Source of the DNA: an uncultured Collinsella sp.
Lineage (GTDB): Bacteria; Actinomycetota; Coriobacteriia; Coriobacteriales; Coriobacteriaceae
NCBI GenBank assembly: GCA_900542325.1
Contig: UQMY01000003.1
Span: forward strand, 1 to 64,000
Length of the DNA: 64,000 bases
Direction of reading: 5' to 3'
Numbering within the stretch: the first letter of the stretch is position 1; every line of letters begins with the position of its first letter. The notes below the pieces were generated by a model, which was not told where the DNA came from, ran no database searches, and was given only the letters and a program-made list of their open reading frames with translations. The translations under genes and the position numbers were made by a program. Of the stretch, positions 52,078-60,411 are shown piece after piece.

Positions 52078-53679
52078 CTACGACGCCAGCGTGGCAATGA
52101 CGGCTTCGTCGCCGGCGTGGACTTGGGTGTTGCCGTCGGGGATGATCGTTTGGCCGTCGCGCTTGAGCATCACGACGATAAAGGGGTGCTTGCCTTGCGG
52201 CACGTCGCGCAGGCGCTGACCGGCCAGGCGTCCATGGGGCGTCACGGTGACCTCGCGCAGCGTAACCTCGGCACGCTCCTCAAACGTCGGCGCGGCCATA
52301 ACCAGAAGGTCGCCTTCTTCGATCACGGTATCCCCGTTGGGCAGCACCGGGTGCGCGCCATCGCGCAGCACCAGGATGACGAGCATGTTCGTAGCGCTGC
52401 CAATATCGGCAAGCGAGCGCCCGGCAAACGGATGTCCAGCTCCCACCTTGAGCTTAACAAACGACATGCCGTCTTCGTCGCGGTAGTCGTTAAACGTGCG
52501 GCGCACGTCGCCTTCTGCGTCGATCATGTCGAGCTTTTTCGCCACCGCCGGCAGCAGCGAGCCCTGCACCACGATGCTCGATACGGCAATCACAAACACC
52601 AGGTCAAATAGGTCGTGACCGCCGGGAATACCGGTCACCACGGCAAAGAGGCTAAAGACGACCGAAGCCGCGCCGCGCAGACCCGCCCAGCTTATGAGCG
52701 CAACCTGGCGAGGGTTCGTCTTAAAGGGCGCCAGCAGCACGCCAACGGCGATGGGGCGGCTCACGAAGAGCATAAACGTCATGAGCGCCAGGCCCGGTGG
52801 CAGCATTTGCGGCAGGCGGGCGGGCGTCACGAGCAGGCCGAGCAAAAAGAAGATGGTCATCTCGGCCATTTCGGTGAGGGTATCGAAGAAGTGCGCCATC
52901 TCGACCTTGCCGGTGATGTCGCTCGCACCCAGCACAATGCCTGCCAGGTATACGGCCAAAAATCCGTTGCCGCCCAGATAGCTCGGCAGCGCATATGCCA
53001 CGATGGCCACGGCAAACAAAAAGATGGTCTGCGCGCCCTCGGCCGTTGCGTGCGCGCGCTCAATCAGGCGGCTGGATATCCAGCCGATGGCAAGGCCCAA
53101 GCCCACTCCTAGGATGATTTGCTTGGCCAGCAGCACGGGAATGTCGATGTTGCCGCCCGCCGCGAGGGTCGCGAGCACGGCGGTGAGCATATAGGCGACG
53201 GGGTCGTTGGAGCCCGATTCGACCTCGAGTAGCGAGTCGGTGCCACCTCTCAGCGACAGGCTGTGCTCGCGCAGCACGCTAAAGACGCTCGCCGCGTCGG
53301 TCGATGCCACGACTGATCCCAGCAGCAGGCCGCCGATCCAGTCGAAGCCCAGTACAAAGTGCGCGAACACGCCCGTGATGCCAGCGGTGATGACGACGCC
53401 GAGCGTGCTCAGCAGCACCGCGGGCACGGCGACGGGTTTGGCACGGTCGATGTTAGTGTTAAAACCGCCGTAGAACATGATGAACAGCAGCGCCGTGCTG
53501 CAGACGGTTTCGGTAAGTGCATAGTCGCTAAAGTCGATGTGCGCCGGGCCGTTGACGCCCAGCAGCATGCCGAGCGCGATAAAGATGAGCAGGGTGGGGA
53601 AGGGGAGCTTTTTGCCGACGGGTTTGATGGTCAGGCACAGAATAATGACGAGCCCGATAAAGAGAAGTATCTGGTTCAT
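52078..53679 (-). CDS. CPA1-type K+(Na+)/H+ antiporter with TrkA-C domains
   Basis: 533 residues. About 12 membrane helices (residues 1-390) with GGFNTNIDRAKPVAVP, the ion-site SVVASTDAASVFSVL and LEVESGSNDPVAYML motifs of NhaP/CvrA-type antiporters. The cytoplasmic C-terminus (about 400-533) has two TrkA-C-like units: SFVKLKVGAGHPFAGRSLADIG...LVILVLRDG and TVTPHGRLAGQRLRDVPQGKHPFIVVMLKRDGQTIIPDGNTQVHAGDEAVI. These domains gate K+ transport in NhaP2-like proteins. Likely exports K+ or Na+ for protons under osmotic or alkaline stress. Monocistronic on the minus strand. Confidence 0.92.
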   Translation of the reverse strand: MNQILLFIGLVIILCLTIKPVGKKLPFPTLLIFIALGMLLGVNGPAHIDFSDYALTETVCSTALLFIMFYGGFNTNIDRAKPVAVPAVLLSTLGVVITAGITGVFAHFVLGFDWIGGLLLGSVVASTDAASVFSVLREHSLSLRGGTDSLLEVESGSNDPVAYMLTAVLATLAAGGNIDIPVLLAKQIILGVGLGLAIGWISSRLIERAHATAEGAQTIFLFAVAIVAYALPSYLGGNGFLAVYLAGIVLGASDITGKVEMAHFFDTLTEMAEMTIFFLLGLLVTPARLPQMLPPGLALMTFMLFVSRPIAVGVLLAPFKTNPRQVALISWAGLRGAASVVFSLFAVVTGIPGGHDLFDLVFVIAVSSIVVQGSLLPAVAKKLDMIDAEGDVRRTFNDYRDEDGMSFVKLKVGAGHPFAGRSLADIGSATNMLVILVLRDGAHPVLPNGDTVIEEGDLLVMAAPTFEERAEVTLREVTVTPHGRLAGQRLRDVPQGKHPFIVVMLKRDGQTIIPDGNTQVHAGDEAVIATLAS

Positions 53680-54004
53680 GGATGGTGTCCGCTCCTGGGT
53701 GGTTTGCGTGGCACGGTCAGTTGTCTGCGGTTATTTGTACCCAAAGATGGTGGGTTTATGGGGGCGGATTGCGGGCGTGCGCATTTTCGACACGAGGCTG
53801 CGATGCGAGCGTCGCTGGTCGGGGCGCTGGGCCAGACGGCGTGGCGTGGGCGGCGCGGGTTGGCAGGCGTGCGCTGGCGACCGTTGACGGTATGCAACCC
53901 TTTCCAGCTTTATTGCAACGGAGTACAATGGGTAACGTTTAAGTTCAACTTGAAGTTTTAGTTGCGGCTCCGGGCTTCGGTCGCAATGTAAAGAGAGGCG
54001 TTCC
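53680..54004 (+). promoter_or_regulatory. Intergenic region with candidate promoter for phosphoesterase
   Basis: No gene is supported here. TTTCCA, 17-bp spacer, TACAAT (53925-53930) is a plausible promoter. The leader that follows holds AAGTT-c-AACTT and GTTGCG...CGCAAT hairpins before the ribosome site AGAGAGG. Confidence 0.4.
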
Positions 54005-54844
54005 ATGGCGATCTATGTGACATCCGATGCTCACGGGCACGTGCGTGCGCTTGACGAGGCCCTGTCCAAGATTTCGCTGACGTCCGACGATACGCTGTAC
54101 GTGCTGGGCGACATGATCGATCGCGGGCCCGATCCGGTCGGCGTTATTAAGCTCGTGCGCTCGCTACCCAACGCTCGCGTGCTCAAGGGCAATCACGAGC
54201 AGATCATGCTCGACGCCATCATTGGCCAGGATCCGCTCGATGCCGAGACCTGGGATATCAACGGCGGTTGGACTACCCGTCAGCAGCTCAACGACATGGA
54301 ATTTGACGCATACGAGGAGCTCGTGCGATGGATGGCCGCGCTGCCGCTCTACGCAGTGGTCGAGACCGAGGAGCGCCCGTATCTGCTGGTACATGCTGGA
54401 ATCGAGATAAAGGCGGCGCGCGCGTTTTTGCTTGAGCATGGCGTCGATTGTGCCGATGGCGTTGGAGCGGTGGGTGCCGATTGCGAGCTGCTGCAGCAAA
54501 TGCTCGCGGTGCAGTCGTCCGATGACCTGCTGTGGATTCGTCACGGCTATTGGGATGTGCCGACAGGGTTGCTTTCTGCCGACGGCAAGGGCCCGGTCGT
54601 GGTGAGCGGCCACACGCCCACGGTGTCGCTCGGACGTTATTGCGAGGTGGGCGGCCTGGCGGGGCTCGATGAGGAGTCGGGTCGCGGGCGGATTGTACGC
54701 CTGGGCGGCGAGGATACCGCCGGTGTGCCCGATCGCATCGACATCGACTGCGCCGCCGCCACTGGGTCGGAGTTTGGCCGCGTAGGTATCCTGCGGCTGG
54801 ATGATGGGGCTGAGTTCTACGCGAATATCAATCCTGGAGAATGA
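54005..54844 (+). CDS. Calcineurin-like metallophosphoesterase
   Basis: 279 residues. IYVTSDAHGHVRALDEAL (D-x-H), LYVLGDMIDRGPDPVGVI (GDxxDRG), VLKGNHEQIMLD (GNHE), PYLLVHAGI and VVVSGHTPT (GHT) are the five metal/phosphate motifs of PPP-type serine/threonine phosphatases and ApaH-like enzymes. LLWIRHGYW matches the bacterial protein-phosphatase group. It may dephosphorylate proteins or dinucleoside polyphosphates. The C-terminal ~60 residues (GVPDRIDIDCAAATGSEFGRVGILRLDDGAEFY) complete the beta sandwich. Monocistronic. Confidence 0.92.
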   Translation: MAIYVTSDAHGHVRALDEALSKISLTSDDTLYVLGDMIDRGPDPVGVIKLVRSLPNARVLKGNHEQIMLDAIIGQDPLDAETWDINGGWTTRQQLNDMEFDAYEELVRWMAALPLYAVVETEERPYLLVHAGIEIKAARAFLLEHGVDCADGVGAVGADCELLQQMLAVQSSDDLLWIRHGYWDVPTGLLSADGKGPVVVSGHTPTVSLGRYCEVGGLAGLDEESGRGRIVRLGGEDTAGVPDRIDIDCAAATGSEFGRVGILRLDDGAEFYANINPGE

Positions 54845-54955
54845 TGGCGCAAGGGGTAGCTAATTTGGGACGGAGCCTTTTTGACTACTTGCCCTTCTGC
54901 CCATCAAATGATTTTTCTGGGACGGGGATTAAATAATCATTTGGCTGCCCACTGG

Positions 54956-55078
54956 CTAAGTGAGTAGACTTTTTTGGAAATGCCGAGCAGCCGGCAAATT
55001 TGCCTCAACAAAACCGCAGGTCACTGACTTGTGTTTTGCCGGTGTGGTCAGGGATTCGGCAAAAGTCTACTCACTTAG
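54956..55078. repeat. 123-nt element with 18-bp inverted ends, copy 2
   Basis: CTAAGTGAGTAGACTTTT (54956-54973) pairs exactly with 55061-55078. Relative to copy 1 the stem carries G-to-A in one arm and the matching C-to-T in the other, so base-pairing is conserved. It lies about 80 bases beyond the 3' end of the flippase gene. AACGAGACCCC follows at 55102, as in copy 1. Confidence 0.8.
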
Positions 55079-55158
55079 TTTTGCGTGATGTATATTGTTC
55101 GCAACGAGACCCCAACCGGAGTGATTCCATCGCAAATTCCGGTATCGGGGGCAGTGAA

Positions 55159-56739
55159 TTAGGCGCCGTATGGGTTCCGGTCGCGCTCGATGCGCTGGCG
55201 GATGTGGGCGTACTCGATTATCAGCAACACCAGCAGTAGGGCCATGACCGCCAGGTAGCTCACCACGGCGCCCATCAGGCCCAGCAGGTTGATTAAGATC
55301 ACGGGGAGCACCACGCTCACGGCAAAGCAGATCAGGTAGATCTTGGTGACGTCTCCAGCGTGGCGCAGCACCGTGATAATGGCGTAGATAAAATCGATGG
55401 CCGCGGTTACGCCGCCGGCGACGACCATCAGCAGCGCCAATGTGCGGTAGCGCTCAAAGTTGAGGCCGTACATAAAGCTCATGAGGGGAATGCCGGGGCC
55501 TGCCATAAATGCGGCGCACACGCCGGTGATGGCCACGATCAGCGCCATAACGGCAACAATAATCAGGTCAAAGCGACGACGCTTGCGAGGATTAGCCCAA
55601 ATGCTCGACAAGCGCAGGAGCTGCGGTTTATAGACAAATCCGATGCTCAGCAAAATAGCCTGCGCCGGAAAGAACAAGGCATTAAAGTACAGCTGGTATT
55701 TGTAGGCCAGCGTGCCTTCCATCACAAACTTGGGCATGCTCTCGATGAGGTTGAACAGGAACAGTGCGCCAAAGAGCGGAGCGCACTGGACAAACAGGTG
55801 GCCGACCTCGCGCAGGCTCACGCGGCGCGATTTTTCGGTCTCGAGCAGGGCGAGTGGTGCGGTGACCAGCACGAGCGAGGCGATGGCGGTGACACCCATG
55901 GCCATGGCCGCGATGGGCATGCTGCGCGTAAGGAACAGCGCCAAGCTAAAGACCGCGATGACGCCGACGGAGCGTAGCGTTTGGCTCATGCCGGCCAGGT
56001 AGAGTTTATCGGCCTGCTGCAGGCGGCCCTCGTACACGTCCGCCACGCCGTCGATCATCTTATACAGGTAGACGCCCAGGCCGATCGTCGCCATCTGCGC
56101 GTCATAGCCGCGGGCGCTGCTGTACATGAGGCCGCAGCCTAGGGCGAGCGCTCCGCAAAGCCAACGGTTGAGCTGGTAGGAGGCAAAGGACGTCGTTTCG
56201 TCGATATCCGAGACCTGGAAATTGCGCACACCGTAGTTGCACGCGATCATGATGAGCGTGCCGGTGACAAAGGCGATGGAGAACTTACCGGCTTCCTCGG
56301 CGCCCACAAGCTGCGTGGACACAATGGTGAGCAGGGGAAACGCGAAACCCCACACGGCGGTGCCCAGGGTATTCCAGAGATAGTCGCGGCGGGTGGCGTG
56401 CTCCTCGTATTCGGCTTCCTGCGTGGAGAAGCCACCGCCGTAGACAGCGCCGAGCAGGCGGTTCCACCAGGCGTTGACCATGCGGTGGATGGGACCGGGC
56501 TCGCGATCGCGCTCGCGGCGACGGCGCGTGGCCTGGCCGCTGTCGGGGCCTCCGGCGTTGCGCTGGCTCAGCTCCTGGATGCGTGCGAGCTCTTCGGCCG
56601 TGTGGGAGGCGGGAAACAGGCCGTTCTCGATGCGTCCGCCCTGGGCCTTTGCGGTGCCGCTGCTCGCTGCGGCGGGGTCGGCGTCGCCATTGCGGCGGGC
56701 GATGGCGCGGCGGATGCTATCGAGGGGCGTGATACTCAA
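55159..56739 (-). CDS. Polysaccharide flippase-like MOP-superfamily membrane protein
   Basis: 526 residues. The N-terminal ~100 residues are soluble (Ala/Gly/Arg-rich, with GQATRRRRERDREPG), then about 12-13 membrane helices beginning with YLWNTLGTAVWGFAFPLLTIVSTQLVGAEEAGKFSIAFVTGTL. The helix arrangement and the GAEEAGKFSIAF loop are like Wzx/MATE-type oligosaccharide exporters (MOP superfamily). Probably flips an undecaprenyl-linked or other envelope glycan precursor. No glycosyltransferase genes are adjacent; a WecA/TagO-like gene lies 6.5 kb away at the window edge. Confidence 0.78.
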   Translation of the reverse strand: MSITPLDSIRRAIARRNGDADPAAASSGTAKAQGGRIENGLFPASHTAEELARIQELSQRNAGGPDSGQATRRRRERDREPGPIHRMVNAWWNRLLGAVYGGGFSTQEAEYEEHATRRDYLWNTLGTAVWGFAFPLLTIVSTQLVGAEEAGKFSIAFVTGTLIMIACNYGVRNFQVSDIDETTSFASYQLNRWLCGALALGCGLMYSSARGYDAQMATIGLGVYLYKMIDGVADVYEGRLQQADKLYLAGMSQTLRSVGVIAVFSLALFLTRSMPIAAMAMGVTAIASLVLVTAPLALLETEKSRRVSLREVGHLFVQCAPLFGALFLFNLIESMPKFVMEGTLAYKYQLYFNALFFPAQAILLSIGFVYKPQLLRLSSIWANPRKRRRFDLIIVAVMALIVAITGVCAAFMAGPGIPLMSFMYGLNFERYRTLALLMVVAGGVTAAIDFIYAIITVLRHAGDVTKIYLICFAVSVVLPVILINLLGLMGAVVSYLAVMALLLVLLIIEYAHIRQRIERDRNPYGA

Positions 56740-56803
56740 GGCGGTTCCTTTCTCTTACTGCGCTCTAGTATAGTCGCGGTGGTGTCCATTCGTGTTTTTG
56801 CAG

Positions 56804-56916
56804 TAGTCGTCACTTGGGGACGTTCCTTATGTGCTGGCATCCGGGGACGCTCCCTGGTTGTTGCCTGTTCAAGAGTGTCCCAACGACTAGCCGTTTAAGT
56901 ACGTCCCCAATGACTA
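56804..56916. repeat. GGGGACGT-family palindrome, large copy
   Basis: TTGGGGACGT near 56814 and ACGTCCCCAA (56901-56910) form the outer pair, with an internal GGGGACGCTCC block. GACTAGCCGTTTAAGTACG closely matches the copy at 22-44. The rest of the ~320-nt gap before pckA shows no gene. Confidence 0.6.
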
Positions 56917-57056
56917 GGCCGCTTGCCTGTGATTTTTGACCGTTGGGCGGGCGCTTCGCCGTTGCCGCAAAAACGTTTTTGCATATCGGGTACAACGGGC
57001 TTTACGTGAGTAAAGTGCGCGCCGCGTCCACGTGCCGCGTTTTTAAAGGAGGCCCC

Positions 57057-58727
57057 ATGCCTGGTGTTACCCCTGCAGAAGTTCTGTCCAACTTTGGTAT
57101 TACGCTGGTCGAAGATCCCGCCGAGAATCAGCCCCGCCTGCTGGTCGATCTACCCGCTGCGGAACTCGTCGAGCACGCTATCCGCCGCGAAGAAGGCCGC
57201 ATGGCATCCAACGGTGCGCTGGTGATCGAGACGGGGGAGCGTACTGGCCGTTCTCCCAACGATCGCTTTATCGTCGACACTCCCGATGTTCACGACAAGA
57301 TTGCCTGGGGCGCCGTCAACCGCCCGCTTTCGATCGAGAGCTACGAGACCATCAAGGCTGGTATCGTCGACTACCTCAACGAGCGCGATGTGTTCGTTAC
57401 CCGCGGCATGGCGGGCGCCGACCGCAACCACACGCGCCGACTGCTCGTCGCCTGCGAGCGCGCCAGCCAGGCACTCTTCATTAAGCAGATGCTCGCCCGC
57501 CCGCTTGCCCGCGAAATCGCGCGCACCGGCGAGCCGGACTTCTGTGTGCTCGCCGCGCCGGGCTACCAGTGCGATCCCGCCATCAAGGGCCTCAACTCCA
57601 GCGCCGCCGTGGTCATCAACTTCCAGGAGCGCGTGATTTTGGTCGCGGGTACCGGCTACTCCGGCGAGATCAAAAAGTCCATCTTCAGCGTCATGAATTA
57701 CCTGCTGCCCGTCGAGGACGACGTGCTGCCCATGCATTGCTCGGCCAGCATGGATCCCGTCACGCACGAGACCGCGGTGTTCTTTGGCCTGTCGGGCACC
57801 GGCAAGACCACGCTTTCGGCCAACCCCACGCGCCTGCTGATCGGCGATGACGAGCACGGCTGGTCCGACATGGGCATCTTCAACATCGAGGGCGGCTGCT
57901 ACGCCAAGTGCGAGGGCCTGGACGCGTTCCACGAGCCCGAGATCTTCAACGCTGTTCGCTTTGGCGCCATCTGCGAAAACGTGGTGCTCGATGAGAATCG
58001 CAAGCCCAACTATGATGACGTCTCGATCACGCACAATACGCGCGTGGCCTACCCCGTCGAGCATATCCCCAACGCGTGGACCAAGGGCATGGGCACCACT
58101 CCGAGCGTCGTACTGTTTTTGACCTGCGATGCCTTTGGCGTGTTGCCGCCCATCTCGCGTCTAACGGCCGATGCCGCCATGTATCACTTTGTGACGGGCT
58201 TTACGGCCAAGATCCCCGGCACCGAGGTCGGCGTCACCGAGCCTACGCCCACGTTCTCTTCGCTGTTCGGCGAGCCGTTTATGCCACTCGACCCCATGGT
58301 TTACGCCAAGATGCTCGGCGAGCGCATTGCCGACGGCCGCACGCGTGTGTACCTGGTCAACACCGGCTGGATCGGCGGCGGCTACGGCGTGGGTCATCGC
58401 ATCGAGCTTGCCTACACGCGCGCCCTGGTGGCCCGCGCCCTCGACGGCACCATCGAGGACAGCGAGTTCGTGCACGACGACATCTTTAATGTCGACATTC
58501 CCACTACGTGCCACGGTGTGCCCGACGGCATCCTGGTGCCGCGCCAGTACTGGCAGAGCACCGCGCGCTTCGACGAGGCCGCGCACAACCTGGCGGTGAT
58601 GTTCGAGGAGAACTTCGAGAAGAAGTACTCGCACCTGCCCGAGTCCGTCAAAGCCGCAGGCCCGCACGTTCAAGTACACGCCGACGCCCGTCATCGCGGC
58701 CGCGGGCTGCTGGGACTTCGCCACTAG
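57057..58727 (+). CDS. pckA: Phosphoenolpyruvate carboxykinase (ATP)
   Basis: 556 residues from the ATG at 57057, preceded by AAAGGAGG. RTGRSPNDRFIVD, GTGYSGEIKKSIFSVMNYLLP, HCSASMD, the kinase P-loop FFGLSGTGKTTLSANP (about residues 241-256), and the adenine/metal region IGDDEHGWSDMGIFNIEGGCYAKCEGL are diagnostic for ATP-dependent PEPCK. It interconverts oxaloacetate + ATP and PEP + CO2 + ADP; in fermentative gut anaerobes the carboxylating direction is common. The last ~20 residues after VKAAGP (Arg/His-rich, ending GLLGLRH) extend beyond the usual C-terminus, where the family normally stops shortly after AGP. Confidence 0.96.
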   Translation: MPGVTPAEVLSNFGITLVEDPAENQPRLLVDLPAAELVEHAIRREEGRMASNGALVIETGERTGRSPNDRFIVDTPDVHDKIAWGAVNRPLSIESYETIKAGIVDYLNERDVFVTRGMAGADRNHTRRLLVACERASQALFIKQMLARPLAREIARTGEPDFCVLAAPGYQCDPAIKGLNSSAAVVINFQERVILVAGTGYSGEIKKSIFSVMNYLLPVEDDVLPMHCSASMDPVTHETAVFFGLSGTGKTTLSANPTRLLIGDDEHGWSDMGIFNIEGGCYAKCEGLDAFHEPEIFNAVRFGAICENVVLDENRKPNYDDVSITHNTRVAYPVEHIPNAWTKGMGTTPSVVLFLTCDAFGVLPPISRLTADAAMYHFVTGFTAKIPGTEVGVTEPTPTFSSLFGEPFMPLDPMVYAKMLGERIADGRTRVYLVNTGWIGGGYGVGHRIELAYTRALVARALDGTIEDSEFVHDDIFNVDIPTTCHGVPDGILVPRQYWQSTARFDEAAHNLAVMFEENFEKKYSHLPESVKAAGPHVQVHADARHRGRGLLGLRH

Positions 58728-58746
58728 CTTCGCCGTGAGTCCATAT

Positions 58747-58784
58747 CCACCACAAAGGGGACAGGCACCTTTGTGGTGGTTTTG
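58747..58784 (+). terminator. CCACAAAGG hairpin, copy 3 (pckA terminator)
   Basis: CCACCACAAAGG (58747-58758) pairs with CCTTTGTGGTGG (58768-58779), followed by TTTTG, 19 bases after the pckA stop. The repeat-derived hairpin has terminator form. Confidence 0.8.
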
Positions 58785-58810
58785 CTCGCGTGGATGACTC
58801 GGGTTACAAT
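58782..58810 (+). promoter_or_regulatory. Promoter of B3/4-domain gene
   Basis: TTGCTC (58782-58787), 17-bp spacer, TACAAT (58805-58810). It lies directly after the pckA terminator and before a ~140-nt leader. Confidence 0.6.
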
Positions 58811-58816
58811 GCGCCT

Positions 58817-58954
58817 GACATATCGTCCCCTTCTCCGGATGGGGACAGCGCAAGCGTTCTTGTGACGGCACCGTAGGACTTTGAAGGTGGCCGTTGTAAG
58901 GGCGCTTTTTGTTTAGGCGCCCTCACTCGGGCGCGCACGATGAAGGGAGCACGT
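58817..58954 (+). other. Structured ~140-nt leader of unknown class
   Basis: The leader can form GTCCCC...GGGGAC (58826-58847), GGCACC...GGTGGCC, and AGGGCGC...GCGCCCT (about 58897-58922, with a T-rich loop) before the ribosome site AAGGGAG. It could regulate the gene below. The T-box consensus (a GGNACCGCG-type segment) is absent. Confidence 0.45.
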
Positions 58955-59674
58955 ATGAAAGGCTTTATTGCCGAGGATTCATTCTGGGAGCTGTTTCCGC
59001 AGGCAGCGGTCGGTGTTGTGGTCGTGGAGGGCATGAAGCCCACGGCTCAGATTCCTCAAGAGGACGTGGATGCGATTGCGGCGTTGCTCGACCGCGCCAA
59101 TATCGATGTGGAGCGTCATCTGACCAGCGACACTATCAGCGAGAACGCACCGGTCAAGGCATGGCGCGAGGCCTATCGTCTGTTCAAGACCAAGAAAAGC
59201 GCCCGCTGCTCGATCGAGAACTTGCTCAAGCGCGTGCTTAAGGACAAGCCTGTGGGCCACATTACGCCCGCGGTGGACATCTACAACACGGTGTCGCTGA
59301 CCTACGCGCTGCCCGTGGGAGGCGAGGATCTGCATGCGATCGAGGGAGACCTTCGCTTGAAGGTGACCGACGGTGGCGATGCGTTCTTGCCTCTTGGCGA
59401 GGAAGCGGATGACCCGACGCTGCCCGGCGAGCTCGCCTACATCGATGATGCGGGCGCCGTGTGCCGCTGCTGGAACTGGCGCGACGGCGTTCGAACGGCC
59501 CTGTCCGACGATTCGGCCGACGCGTTCCTGGCGATTGAGTGCGTGGAGCCCGAGCGAATGGAGGACTGCCAGGCCGCCATCGACCGTCTTGCCGATTTGC
59601 TCGAGCGCTATCTGGGAGCGACGGTTGTCGTTAAGACGCTTGTGACCCGCGACAATCCCTGTGTGGAGCTGTAG
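58955..59674 (+). CDS. B3/4 tRNA-synthetase-like domain protein
   Basis: 239 residues; the ATG at 58955 follows AAGGGAG, preferred over the ATG at 58940. The core (WREAYRLFKTKKSARCSIENLLKRVLKDKPVGHITPAVDIYNTVSLTYALPVGGEDLHAIEGDLRL, then GELAYIDDAGAVCRCWNWRDGVRTAL) is the B3/4 domain, as in the beta subunit of phenylalanyl-tRNA synthetase, where it edits mischarged tRNA. Stand-alone forms are thought to edit or deacylate tRNA, but this is not proven for this protein. A structured leader precedes it, and a CCACAAAGG hairpin terminator follows. Confidence 0.87.
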   Translation: MKGFIAEDSFWELFPQAAVGVVVVEGMKPTAQIPQEDVDAIAALLDRANIDVERHLTSDTISENAPVKAWREAYRLFKTKKSARCSIENLLKRVLKDKPVGHITPAVDIYNTVSLTYALPVGGEDLHAIEGDLRLKVTDGGDAFLPLGEEADDPTLPGELAYIDDAGAVCRCWNWRDGVRTALSDDSADAFLAIECVEPERMEDCQAAIDRLADLLERYLGATVVVKTLVTRDNPCVEL

Positions 59675-59700
59675 CGGCGCCTAGAACCTATTGATGCCCA

Positions 59701-59739
59701 AAATCACCACAAAGGCGCCTGTCCTTTGTGGTGATTTTT
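59701..59739 (+). terminator. CCACAAAGG hairpin, copy 4
   Basis: AAATCACCACAAAGG (59701-59715) pairs perfectly with 59723-59737 and ends in TTTTT. Terminator form for the B3/4 gene. The CGCCTGT loop is the shortest of the set. Confidence 0.8.
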
Positions 59740-59842
59740 ATGTTGATGGGTCAACAAATGAGGCACGCAGGGCCGGCGGTCGCTGGATACGGCTAAGATG
59801 TTTACCCGTTAGCATTATGCAAGCGAAAGGCGGTCGTCTCCC

Positions 59843-60292
59843 ATGCAGCAGAACGACGAGACACGTTTCGAGGACTTTGTCGGACTGATCAGCGGGCTCT
59901 ACAAGGAGATCCAGCGCATTAAGACATCCGAGGGCGCAAGGCTGGGCCTCAAGGGCTCCGACGTTATGTGCCTGTACTATCTTGAGCGCAGCAAGGACGG
60001 CCTGACTGGTGCTGACCTGGCTCGCATGGCAGGCGTGACCCGTGCCGCCGTTTCGCGCACGCTCGCGCATCTGGAGGAGGGCGGTTACGTTGAGGTCGAT
60101 GATTCGGGCGATGCCGCCGTTAAGTATCGTGCTCCGGTGCGCCTGACCGCTCTAGGCGGCGAGAGCATGAGCGAGGCGGACCGCATCATTCGCGAGGTGC
60201 TCGATACCACCGGTAAGGCTATGGGTGTGGAGCAGCGCGAGCAGATGTATGCGTCGCTGCGCACGATTCTCAACACCTTGCGCGAGATCTAG
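59843..60292 (+). CDS. MarR-family transcriptional regulator
   Basis: 149 residues. The winged helix-turn-helix is evident in KGSDVMCLYYLERSKDGLTGADLARMAGVTRAAVSRTLAHLEEGGYVEVDDSGDAAVKYRAPVRLTALGGESM. Helices at both ends (RFEDFVGLISGLYKEIQRIKTSE and EQREQMYASLRTILNTLREI) form the usual dimer interface. GTRAAVSR-type recognition helix and the basic wing indicate DNA binding. Effector and targets are unknown. It is 119 bases upstream of the DegV gene in the same direction, which could be one target. Confidence 0.9.
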   Translation: MQQNDETRFEDFVGLISGLYKEIQRIKTSEGARLGLKGSDVMCLYYLERSKDGLTGADLARMAGVTRAAVSRTLAHLEEGGYVEVDDSGDAAVKYRAPVRLTALGGESMSEADRIIREVLDTTGKAMGVEQREQMYASLRTILNTLREI

Positions 60293-60411
60293 AGCCGCGC
60301 TGGAGCTAGCTTTCAGCCAAGAACTGCATCGTCCCGTTTGAGCGCGTACGCCGTGCCGGGACATTGCTGTCAAAATTCCCTGCGCGAGACCTGCGCAAGA
60401 AAGGATTCGCT

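Noticed and set aside
58817..58954. T-box riboswitch before the B3/4 gene
   Set aside because: A leader with stems is present, but the conserved T-box sequence and a specifier-loop stem I could not be found.
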